From positions 1 through 64,000 of the forward strand of contig NZ_JBIWEX010000008.1 in assembly GCF_044762745.1 (NCBI RefSeq): a DNA stretch of 64,000 nucleotides, given 5' to 3'. The notes under the pieces are model-generated. The model saw only the letters and a program-made list of their open reading frames with translations, was not told the DNA's origin and ran no database searches. Source of the stretch: Psychrobacillus sp044762745. Its GTDB lineage: Bacteria > Bacillota > Bacilli > Bacillales_A > Planococcaceae. Position 1 is the stretch's first letter. Every line of letters starts with the position of its first letter. The position numbers and the translations under genes are program-made. Positions 8,062-16,017 of the stretch are shown piece by piece.

Positions 8062-8097
8062 AGAAGTGTTACTCGCTCTAGCACTAGCAACACTTCT
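8062..8097. terminator. Hairpin between DUF5085-like gene and membrane protein gene
   Basis: AGAAGTGTT (8062-8070) pairs with AACACTTCT (8089-8097) around an 18-base loop. There is no clear T run on either side, so termination would be weak. It separates the DUF5085 gene ending at 8112 from the next gene, and sits where that gene's ribosome binding site should be. A similar AGTGTTAC-type hairpin recurs at 61453-61487. Confidence 0.45.
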
Positions 8098-8111
8098 AAT
8101 CTATTAATTAA

Positions 8112-8558
8112 TTACAATACTCCTAGACTCATTTCAGCATAGGTTCGATTGGATTGTGTTTTCTTGAACTGAACGAATACAGGAGTTTTTTGAGTCATAT
8201 TATGCTCTTTTAAATAGGAGAACAGTTCCCAATACTTAACTTGCGATTGCACTTCATACTCTTCTGTAATTCTCGTCATGATTAATTTATCGACAATAAA
8301 ATAGCTACTAAAATTTACTTCTTCATCATTTGGAAATGAAAAAAGGCTTTCTGCAATTGGAAGAAATAGTTGCGCTGTCATCACTTCTGCAGTTGGATCA
8401 CTAATTATCGAAAAAAATATCGCTCCAGTTGGATGATACCCATGTCCGGTTAAAATTTCATCAAAGTCATTTAACGCGATATCAATTTCCTCTGGCAAAA
8501 AGTTATACAATTTCGATGCCACATTCCGATAAGCAATTTGATGGTTTTCTACAATCAT
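8112..8558 (-). CDS. DUF5085-like small protein of the T7SS/LXG locus
   Basis: 148 residues, soluble, no signal peptide. It opens with IVENHQIAYRNVASK, and has an overall beta-alpha pattern with LFLPIAES and YFIVDKLIMTRI, which I recognise as the DUF5085 family (a GyrI/effector-binding-like fold) often found in Bacillus LXG operons. The ATG overlaps the stop of the upstream gene by four bases (ATGA), so the two are translationally coupled. The role is not established; proximity to the LXG effector suggests a cytoplasmic helper. Confidence 0.6.
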   Translation of the reverse strand: MIVENHQIAYRNVASKLYNFLPEEIDIALNDFDEILTGHGYHPTGAIFFSIISDPTAEVMTAQLFLPIAESLFSFPNDEEVNFSSYFIVDKLIMTRITEEYEVQSQVKYWELFSYLKEHNMTQKTPVFVQFKKTQSNRTYAEMSLGVL

Positions 8559-9013
8559 TCTTCATCACCCTGCCCTATTACTGGCACATACAAATCAATT
8601 ATATAATCGCCATACACTTCTAATAACACACAATAATACGTATTATCTAGCTTTATCCCTCTGGCATTAGCATACGATTTTATTTTTTCATAAGCAGCAT
8701 AAAAATCCATTTCTTGATCCGCCTGTCGCATGATCAAAGCCCTTTCCAACACAAAGATTTCTTTAAATGAAAAATCACCCTCATCCGCCAGTACAACCGG
8801 ACTACTTATAGGTAAGTAATATGTAAATCGACCTGATTTTTCATCTGTTAAACTTTGCACAAACGAAAAACATATCGGTCCATTTCGATAGACATCCTTA
8901 TTAAGCGTAAAATCTTCTAGCATATAAATACTTTCTTGCCAATCTGCTTTTTTCTGCTCCACTTCATACGTCAACACATTCTCAAAAACTAACGAACACA
9001 TTTCAATTCCCAT
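8555..9013 (-). CDS. Second DUF5085-like protein, coupled to the first
   Basis: 152 residues from the ATG at 9013, which lies at a good distance from AAAGGGTG; an ATG two codons earlier is too close to that site. The pattern ENVLTYEVEQKKADW..., YRNGPICFSFV, YYLPISSP, IFVLERALIMRQ parallels the downstream 148-residue protein, so the pair probably arose by duplication and may form a heterodimer. No TM segment or catalytic motif is visible. The function is unknown; linkage to the T7SS effector module is the only clue. Confidence 0.55.
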   Translation of the reverse strand: MGIEMCSLVFENVLTYEVEQKKADWQESIYMLEDFTLNKDVYRNGPICFSFVQSLTDEKSGRFTYYLPISSPVVLADEGDFSFKEIFVLERALIMRQADQEMDFYAAYEKIKSYANARGIKLDNTYYCVLLEVYGDYIIDLYVPVIGQGDEE

Positions 9014-9041
9014 CCTCATTCACCCTTTCTCAAATTGTTTC

Positions 9042-9606
9042 CTACTTATTCAAATAACCTCGATCATTAAAAGTAAAGCTCTTAAAGTGAACTTACAATG
9101 TAAAATGACAAGCTGCTCCGGTAAGATAAATAGCATTACGAAAAACAAAGAAATTCCAGTTACAATAAAAATCATTCCATTTAAATCAGCTATTTCCGTG
9201 TTCCTATCCACAAATTTGATGGCAAAAACAATACCCATACCACCAATAATTGCAGCTGAAATATATGAAGTTGTCTCTAATTTGTTCCTTATCTCACCTT
9301 TTTTTGAACCTTTACGGTAATGTCCATTACGTAAGAGAAAATAAAATCGCAGGAAAATAACAATAAAGAATAAAAAAGGGACAAGACAATAAGTGCTAAA
9401 GTAAACCAAAAATGTACTTTCAATATTCCATCTTTATTAGGGTAAATTGTAGACCTTCCTGCCACAAAATATTCTAACGAATACATCATTGCTTATAAGA
9501 AGACTGACACTATTAGAATACCTGCTAAAGCACCGGGGCTTTGTCTCCCAGATTCAAAAGGTCCTCTCAGTACTGCAAAATCTTCTTCCTTAAATTTTTT
9601 TCTCAT
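9042..9606 (-). pseudogene. Decayed second copy of the six-TM putative immunity gene
   Basis: Translation from the ATG at 9606 gives MRKKFKEEDFAVLRGPFESG, closely matching the start of the intact gene at 9632-10393 (LKEEDFGALKGPLESG). The copy carries at least three lesions: an in-frame TAA near 9494 where the intact copy has Gln; an internal deletion of roughly 75 codons with a frame change near 9380; and a one-base deletion near 9078 that changes the last codons. The rest still aligns (YCL-type helix, LLRNGHYRKGSKK, LPEQLVILHCKF). It is therefore a dead tandem duplicate, adjacent to the intact copy. Confidence 0.85.
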
Positions 9607-9631
9607 TTGAGCACTCCACATCAATTAAACC

Positions 9632-10393
9632 CTATTTATTCAAATATCCACGCTCATTAAAATTAAAGCTCTTAAACCGAAACTTACAATATAAGATGAC
9701 AAGTTGCTCAGGAAGTACAAATGCCATCCCAAAAAACAGAGCAATGCCGATTACTATAACAACTATGGCATTAATATCATTAATAGCAGAATTTCTAGCA
9801 ATGTACTGGATAATAAAAACGATACCAAGACCGCCAATTACAGCTACTGGTAAATAGGATTTTGTTTCGAATCTTCCCCTCAACATGTCTTTTTTAGATC
9901 CTTTTCGGTAATGCCCCTTCCGCAACAGTAAGTAGAAGCGGATAAATGTAGCAATAAAAACCAACAAGCCTATAAATAATAAAGTATAAGTGAAGGTTAG
10001 AAGAGAGCTGGGGGAAATATGCATACTATCTCCATCCTGCCCAATAAAAAATATTGCCATTATAAGAACTGAAATAGAAAATAAATTCTGTGATACTAGA
10101 ATGGATATAAGATACTGTATCTTTCCACTTCTTTTATATACTGCTGGAATTGCATAAATGAGAGATAATACAATAAGCACAGCGGTTATCCAAAAATGAA
10201 CCTTCAATATCTCGTCCTTATACGGAAAAATCGTCGAATCAGCTGCTATAAAATACTCCAACGCATAAAGTAATGGCTGAAAAACAATGCCTAAAATTAG
10301 GGCGAAGCCTAAATTTCCAGGACTTTGTCTTCCAGATTCAAGGGGGCCTTTAAGTGCTCCAAAATCTTCTTCTTTTAGCTTCAATCTAATCAC
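9632..10393 (-). CDS. Six-TM membrane protein, putative LXG-toxin immunity protein
   Basis: 253 residues from a GTG start with AAGAAAGAG upstream. A short cytosolic N-terminus with KEEDFGALKGPLESGRQSPG is followed by about six hydrophobic segments (residues about 28-50, 65-88, 92-118, 130-155, 178-200 and 205-235) and a basic LRKGHYRKGSKK loop. It begins 13 bases after the stop that the LXG gene would have without its frameshift, so the two look like a toxin/immunity cassette. For membrane-active LXG toxins (TspA/TsaI, TelE/TipE), immunity proteins are multi-TM proteins; assigning that role here is an inference. A dead duplicate follows. Confidence 0.6.
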   Translation of the reverse strand: MIRLKLKEEDFGALKGPLESGRQSPGNLGFALILGIVFQPLLYALEYFIAADSTIFPYKDEILKVHFWITAVLIVLSLIYAIPAVYKRSGKIQYLISILVSQNLFSISVLIMAIFFIGQDGDSMHISPSSLLTFTYTLLFIGLLVFIATFIRFYLLLRKGHYRKGSKKDMLRGRFETKSYLPVAVIGGLGIVFIIQYIARNSAINDINAIVVIVIGIALFFGMAFVLPEQLVILYCKFRFKSFNFNERGYLNK

Positions 10394-10406
10394 ATCTCTT
10401 TCTTGA

Positions 10407-11979
10407 TTAATGGAACCATCCTTTAATACGATCCATAGCGGATTTCTTTTCTTTTCCTACTTTCGCATTTAACGCAGAATTTACGAGGATTCCAAGTCCT
10501 ACTACCAAAAGCAGTACCCACTCCTGGAATTGGTATTAATACCGTTCCTAATGCAGTAAGCCCAACCTGCACCGCTCCACCAACAGCCACATCAATCGCC
10601 GTATCCACCGTTGCACGTCCAGCAGCTTCCCCATCGCTAAGACCTTCATCTTTGGCAGTCGTATAGTTGCCATAATAACTTAATCCAGCACCTATAGGAC
10701 CCAGTGCTTTTCCAGCTCCTTTTAAAGGTCCACTTGTTACCATACCTTTTACATCAACAAGATCTTTAAACGCCTCTCCGGTTCCTTTAAGCGTGGCAGA
10801 TCCTACTGTTTTCGCCTTTTGAACAGATGTTGCCTGATCATTCCAATAGGCAAGGGATGGATGTTTTTTTAAAGCTTCGTCCCCAGTTCCAGACCAACCG
10901 CTTTGCTCAGTTTTTTTTGTGCCATATTTCAACATTACCGTATTATTTGCCGCAATTTCATAATGTTTAGGCGACCATTTATTATTTCCTTTTGGAACAT
11001 TTTTCATTAACTCTTTAAACCCTTTAGCATCTAAATCTGCTCTTAGACTTCTTACTGCTTTACCTGTAGCATTGATACGATATCCATACGTACCTGTTTT
11101 TGGATCCAATACTCTCGATGTACTTAATCCGCCATCTTTACCGGCTACATACATCCCAAAGCTCGAAACTCCACCAGTAATAGCTGTATTCGCTCTTGTA
11201 GCCCACACAACCGCTGTCGCCAACTCTTCCACGGTCGGATTTGCAGATGAAACATTTCCTGGCTTCTCTTCTTCCCCATCTGCATCCACATTCCCTGTAT
11301 CCCCTAAAGGGGTATCTAACTGTGTTCGTAGGGGATGGCTTTCCGAATACTCCCTCCACCGGTCTGCCGGAAAGTCAATATCTGTCAAGCCGTCATTCAT
11401 CATGCCTTCAATTTCCAACAACCACAGTTTCAACATAAGCAGATCGGATTCGGCTTGCGTCAATGCATTCGTCTGATTCGTATCAAACTCATTCAAATCG
11501 ATAACTGTATTATCTCGCTTTTTTTTAGCATTACTAACACCATCTTGCACGCCACTATCATCTAAATGAGGAAGTGAAACGATATCTGCGACTTGATCCA
11601 TAATGCCATTTGTTTCTTCTGTTAGATTACTAGTTACTTGGGAGATTTCCGTTAGCCCTTCTTCTAGTTCCCCTTCTAGAAAACTTTGACGAATAAAACC
11701 ATTTCGATCTGGCTCTAAAGCATCGAGTGCAGCACCCATTTGAGTAAGGGTGCTGTCGAATGCGGTTTTGAACGTGAGGAAGAATTGTAAGAATGGCAAA
11801 TGACAATCATTGTAAAACGCTCGAATTGCATTTCCACCTTTTCCTTTTAAAGAATCTTCCATGGAAGCTAGACCAAGAATAGCAGTTTCTATTGCCTTCA
11901 TCTCACCCTCGATCCGAGTAAGCATCGTAATATTTCGCTGTAAGCCATCATGAAACGGACTGACATCTAATATTTTCAT
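10407..11979 (-). CDS. LXG-domain T7SS effector, frameshifted near its C-terminus
   Basis: The N-terminal LXG domain (about residues 1-215, with LKGKGGNAIRAFY about 45-57) is the type VII targeting domain. A linker follows, then a C-terminal region with Gly/Ala-rich hydrophobic helices (about residues 425-495, GVGTAFG), which suggests a pore-forming or glycine-zipper toxin rather than a nuclease. As written, the frame ends at 10423 with a Cys/Arg-rich tail unlike its context. Removing one T from the TTTT run (plus-strand AAAA at 10507-10510) gives a hydrophobic continuation, VVGLGILVNSALNAKVG, ending MDRIKGWFH at 10407 (523 residues), which fits the family. So there is a one-base insertion: real inactivation, phase variation or a read error. 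The start overlaps the YwqI-like gene by four bases. Confidence 0.8.
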
Positions 11980-12278
11980 GGAGCCAACCTCTGCGGTCCA
12001 TTAACCGTACCTTCCATAACAGTTGCAATTTTCTCATCGGATTCCTTCATAAATTCAACGGAACTCTTAGTAGTCTGTATGTTCGTGTTTAGTACCGTTT
12101 GATATTTCGTCAGTAATTGCTCCAGCATCGTTGAAAGATCCGTTAATTTCGTCACAACATCCATTGTATTTCCTGTAATTGGCGGTTCTGCTTTTGGATT
12201 AAGCGATTCATTAGCATTTGTCATTTCTACGAGTTGCATTTCCACATCAGCATATACGATTTTCACTTCAGTTGACAT
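11976..12278 (-). CDS. ywqI: YwqI/YxiC-family LXG partner protein (DUF5344)
   Basis: 100 residues, a single small helical protein with no signal peptide, having EVKIVYADVEMQLVEM at the start and two predicted helices. It is the usual companion encoded directly before LXG effectors in Bacillus (ywqHIJ-type cassettes). Such LXG-associated proteins bind the LXG helical domain and help target it to the T7SS. It follows the YwqH-like gene by 18 bases and overlaps the effector start by four bases, indicating coupled translation. The symbol follows family membership; direct orthology to B. subtilis ywqI is not claimed. Confidence 0.75.
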   Translation of the reverse strand: MSTEVKIVYADVEMQLVEMTNANESLNPKAEPPITGNTMDVVTKLTDLSTMLEQLLTKYQTVLNTNIQTTKSSVEFMKESDEKIATVMEGTVNGPQRLAP

Positions 12279-12296
12279 AAAGATTCTCCCCCCACA

Positions 12297-12656
12297 TTAT
12301 TTAGAAGCCTCTGCCCTTTGTCTAGCTTCTTCAGCCAATAAATTCGCAATCGTTTGTTGAATCGATGCAATTTCTGCAATAAGTGATGTAATTTTATTCG
12401 AAATAGCGCTAAACACCGCAGAAAATTGAGCACCAGTTATTTCTAAATACGACGCATGAATTCCAGCTTCCCGAATATCATCAAAACTTGTAGCAAGCGT
12501 TCCAAACCATGTAGTTGTACTCAGCTCAGGTTCTAGACACTTATATTCATTCTCATTAAATTGCCCTTGTTTTTCGGTTAGTGACCCTTGGCATTCGTTT
12601 AGTCGTCTTAATTCTTCTTGTTTCTTGTGCAACAGTGCATAATAATATCCAAGCAA
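12297..12656 (-). CDS. ywqH: YwqH-like LXG partner protein (DUF5082)
   Basis: 119 residues, almost wholly helical, with LLHKKQEELRRLNECQ at the N-terminus and a C-terminal coiled stretch (AEIASIQQTIANLLAEEARQ). The middle has TTWFGTLATSF, a WxG-like turn as in WXG100-type hairpins, so it probably folds as a four-helix partner with the YwqI-like protein and the LXG domain. The start is a TTG with AGGAG about eight bases upstream. It lies directly after essA, showing that the effector cassette is appended to the secretion operon. Confidence 0.75.
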   Translation of the reverse strand: MLGYYYALLHKKQEELRRLNECQGSLTEKQGQFNENEYKCLEPELSTTTWFGTLATSFDDIREAGIHASYLEITGAQFSAVFSAISNKITSLIAEIASIQQTIANLLAEEARQRAEASK

Positions 12657-12671
12657 ATGTATTCTCCTCTC

Positions 12672-13184
12672 TTATCCTTTGGTAGTAGAAGTTTCAGATG
12701 GTTGAACCAATTTCGGTAAAACGATGATAAATAAGGCAAACACACCAACGACGATAATAGTTAGAAAAATCATCGTACGTGTTTTATTAGTGACCGTTTC
12801 ATTGTTAAGAAACGCACTATCTGGTAGCAGCTTATCTCCCTTACTTTCGTTCATAAACAGGTTAAGTTCGGAAGATTTCGCCGCGATCGTACTTTTTTTA
12901 CCTCTAGCGGAAGTTTGAAACAGAAATGAAGTGTCGCTTCTATTTGGAAGCTGTTTTCTCCCATCAAAGTAAATATCAAACTGCTTATCTGGAATCGTGT
13001 TCTTCATCTCTGTTTTCTTTCCATCATGCAAGTAATCCGTGTTTTTTTTGAATTTTAGCTTTTCATAAATTACAGGTTCAAGCTCTTCTACCGTTTTATC
13101 TTCTTGTGCTAGGACAACTTGTAAGTCTACAAATAAAACACAGAGCACTAGTAAAACAAATAACATTATCCTATTAACTTTCAT
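12672..13184 (-). CDS. essA: T7SS membrane component EssA/YueC
   Basis: About 170 residues. An N-terminal hydrophobic segment (LFVLLVLCVLFVDLQVVLA) is followed by an extracytoplasmic domain and a C-terminal TM helix (IFLTIIVVGVFALFIIVLP), the topology of EssA/YueC. It lies between esaA and the LXG module on the same strand. The ATG at 13184 and a GTG at 13199 are both possible starts; both overlap the end of esaA. EssA is needed for assembly of the Ess/Yuk machine in Staphylococcus and Bacillus; its exact job is unclear. Confidence 0.75.
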   Translation of the reverse strand: MKVNRIMLFVLLVLCVLFVDLQVVLAQEDKTVEELEPVIYEKLKFKKNTDYLHDGKKTEMKNTIPDKQFDIYFDGRKQLPNRSDTSFLFQTSARGKKSTIAAKSSELNLFMNESKGDKLLPDSAFLNNETVTNKTRTMIFLTIIVVGVFALFIIVLPKLVQPSETSTTKG

Positions 13185-16017
13185 ACGCTTCTTCAGCACT
13201 CACTACCGGTTTATTTGATTGTCTAAAATACGATACCGTTAGCATAATAATCGCGATAACGCCAGTAATGATTGTTCCCCACAAGAAACTTGTTTCCGGT
13301 TCATATTTGATAGACATATATACCGTTGATAATAGATCGGGAAGTTGGATATCTGGCACGGCAAGGATCAATAGTGGAATAATATACACACACATGAGTG
13401 CAACACTTGCGATCCATCCCGCTGATTGACCAAACTCGAGAGCAGCTCGGATAATTCCAGCACTCGCAAGGAGTAATAGAATCGTGAAAATAGTCCATTC
13501 CACTGCACGGTCATCGTTCAAAATATACATATTAATACTGTATAAACTAATGATAAGCCCGACAAGTATTGACAATATTCCTGTGAGACCTAAACGTAAT
13601 CCGATTGGACCTTCTTTCATTTGATAAGTGAAATATCCGATCGACAAACTACTAATAAGTAAAATGATAAATAGAATGACTGGAGGCACTTTCTCCACTT
13701 CTTCCGATAGTGCGGCCTCTCCCTTTACAGATAGTGGATTTACAAAATGATTGAATGCATACCCATTTTCTTGCCCATCTACATACGTGTTAGCAAGGAA
13801 TCCTTGAATATCTTCATCAAAAGCGGTCATTGCATTTACATTTGTTTCCCACTTTTTACTAAATTCATTCGAAGTATTCTTAATATCACCAGCTTTTGCA
13901 GACAAATCATTCGCATAATTGACCAAGCTATTTTGCTTTTGCGATAAAGATTGCATCATTCCACTTAAAGAAACAAGCTGGTTACTAACTGTTTGTTGGC
14001 CCGATAGAACTTCCCCTTCCGTAGTTGAAGGCACAGGCTCGCTTGATCCAATCATCATAGCTGGTGTTTGAATTTGTTGAAGAAGCATATTCGCTTGTTT
14101 ATCAATTGCCGTTAAATCTGACAGTAACGATGTATGCTGTTCCTCTACCGTTTCTTCGTAACCGGAAATAATTGCAGCAAATGTTGTGTTCAAATCCGTA
14201 ATGCCAAGTTCTGTTTCTGGAATGCTTTCACTTACGGAAGTCCAGCCTGCAAGCTCCTCCTCATTCAAATCCACAACGTTTTTTAATAAAGCTGTTAAAA
14301 TTTCATCTTCTAACATGTCGTCCTTATTTGCAGTTTGCCCTCCCTCGCTAAGCGTAAATTCAAATTGTTCTAGTGTTGCGTAATAGGAGAGAAGTGAACT
14401 AGCATCGGTACTAGTTGCACCTTTTGCAAATAACTCTTCCAATCTTGTACGCTGATCACCTGATAATTGCGGATGCTTTAACAATGCTTCTTCTTGTTGC
14501 TTAATTTCTGCACCAATTCTCGCTGTATCCACTGGATAGGAGTTCAATATTTGTTGTACCGATTCATATTCTCTATAGACAGAATTGTAATTTTCTAGGA
14601 GATTTGTAAAGTCAGTTGATGCTTGTGTGTAATCATTCATTCCTTCTTCTTTTGTTTGATTCCAAATCGTTTCTTTTGCAGAAATGCCAGCATTGATGGA
14701 AGCTAACTCTTCTTCAAGTAGTTCTAATTCGCCGACAAATCCAGCATCCGGGTCTGCTGCTACTACTCTTTCTTTCATTGCAGAAACCGCAGTTAAAATG
14801 TCCGTCACTTTTTCTCGCTCTTCTTCTAATGGAGGAAGTATAAGTGCTTGTTTACTAGCCACTTTACGATCCATTTCCTCCTTTGTTGACATGAGCTGTT
14901 GCTGATCAGTTCCGATATTCGTTACACCTAATACAGCTGGTCCGTTTTTCCCTGTTGCAATCCCTTTTTCCAAATTACCTAAAATGGTGTTATTGTATCG
15001 ATCGATTGCAGTACCTTGTACGATTAGTAAGTCAGTCAATTGACGGTCCACTTCATTTTTACGTAATTCGGATAAGGCGTTTAGTTTTTCTTTATTGGTA
15101 TCCATAATTTCATTTACTTTTTGAATTTCTTCGTTTAATTGTTCCTGGCTATCCTCTAGCATTTGAACCGATTTGTTATATTGTTCGGCTTGCATCGCAG
15201 CGGCAGCTTGAATTTTAGCTAGACTACTATCTTGTACTTGTTGTAAGATTTGCTTTTGTGTATCTTGAAATCCTTTGTATTGTTGAACATACGTGATGAA
15301 TCCGTTCATTTGCTGACCAAATGATTCTGCATTTTCACTACGGTCAGGATGTGCGTTGCTAGCGGATCCCATCGTGGAAAGAAGTGAATCCATTTGTTCC
15401 TTCTGTCTTTTCATTTCATCCGCAAGCGTCTCCGATTCCGGCTTATAGTATGCCGACATGGCACTTAAAAATTCAGTTTCTTTCCCTAGAATGTTCGCAA
15501 ATTCTTTTTTAATATGATTCATTTCCTGGGCAATATATGTCCAGTAAAGCGTGGAAACTTTCTCATTTACACGATTCGTAGCTAGTGAAATTTCGTTTAG
15601 CACGCGCTCTTTTCGTATGCCCGTTTTTTGACGCTGTACTTGATAGGAAAACTCCGCTTTTTTCGGGTTTTGTTGATCGTAAGACATTATGTTCTCCGAA
15701 AAGTTGGATGGAATGTACACGATCGCCTCATATTGATGGGATTTTAATCCATTCTCAGCGGCACCTCGCCCCATTACTTTCCATTCATATGGGGATTTCT
15801 CTGCCAATATGGAAACGACTTCTTTTCCCATCTCGACATTTTCTTCCTCCTTTGTGAGTCCTAGATCTTCATTGACAATCGCAATTACTCGTTTGTTCGA
15901 CGTGTTCAAATCTAGTAAGTTAACACCCATCAATTGAAAAAACAAAATAGGGAAGGCGAGTATAACTAAAATACCAGCGATTATTTTCAACCATTTCATA
16001 TGCTTATCTGATTTCAT
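13174..16017 (-). CDS. esaA: T7SS membrane protein EsaA/YueB
   Basis: 947 residues. One TM helix lies at the N-terminus (about 10-35, GILVILAFPILFFQLMGVNLL). A very long, coiled-coil-rich extracellular domain follows (about 40-770), then a cluster of about five TM helices at the C-terminus (about 785-930). This is the EsaA/YueB (Pip/phage SPP1 receptor) architecture; the extracellular part forms long dimeric spikes in this family. It begins with an ATG overlapping the stop of essC (ATGA), so the two are coupled. It belongs to the T7SS core together with EssA, EssB and EssC. Confidence 0.88.
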   Translation of the reverse strand: MKSDKHMKWLKIIAGILVILAFPILFFQLMGVNLLDLNTSNKRVIAIVNEDLGLTKEEENVEMGKEVVSILAEKSPYEWKVMGRGAAENGLKSHQYEAIVYIPSNFSENIMSYDQQNPKKAEFSYQVQRQKTGIRKERVLNEISLATNRVNEKVSTLYWTYIAQEMNHIKKEFANILGKETEFLSAMSAYYKPESETLADEMKRQKEQMDSLLSTMGSASNAHPDRSENAESFGQQMNGFITYVQQYKGFQDTQKQILQQVQDSSLAKIQAAAAMQAEQYNKSVQMLEDSQEQLNEEIQKVNEIMDTNKEKLNALSELRKNEVDRQLTDLLIVQGTAIDRYNNTILGNLEKGIATGKNGPAVLGVTNIGTDQQQLMSTKEEMDRKVASKQALILPPLEEEREKVTDILTAVSAMKERVVAADPDAGFVGELELLEEELASINAGISAKETIWNQTKEEGMNDYTQASTDFTNLLENYNSVYREYESVQQILNSYPVDTARIGAEIKQQEEALLKHPQLSGDQRTRLEELFAKGATSTDASSLLSYYATLEQFEFTLSEGGQTANKDDMLEDEILTALLKNVVDLNEEELAGWTSVSESIPETELGITDLNTTFAAIISGYEETVEEQHTSLLSDLTAIDKQANMLLQQIQTPAMMIGSSEPVPSTTEGEVLSGQQTVSNQLVSLSGMMQSLSQKQNSLVNYANDLSAKAGDIKNTSNEFSKKWETNVNAMTAFDEDIQGFLANTYVDGQENGYAFNHFVNPLSVKGEAALSEEVEKVPPVILFIILLISSLSIGYFTYQMKEGPIGLRLGLTGILSILVGLIISLYSINMYILNDDRAVEWTIFTILLLLASAGIIRAALEFGQSAGWIASVALMCVYIIPLLILAVPDIQLPDLLSTVYMSIKYEPETSFLWGTIITGVIAIIMLTVSYFRQSNKPVVSAEEAYES

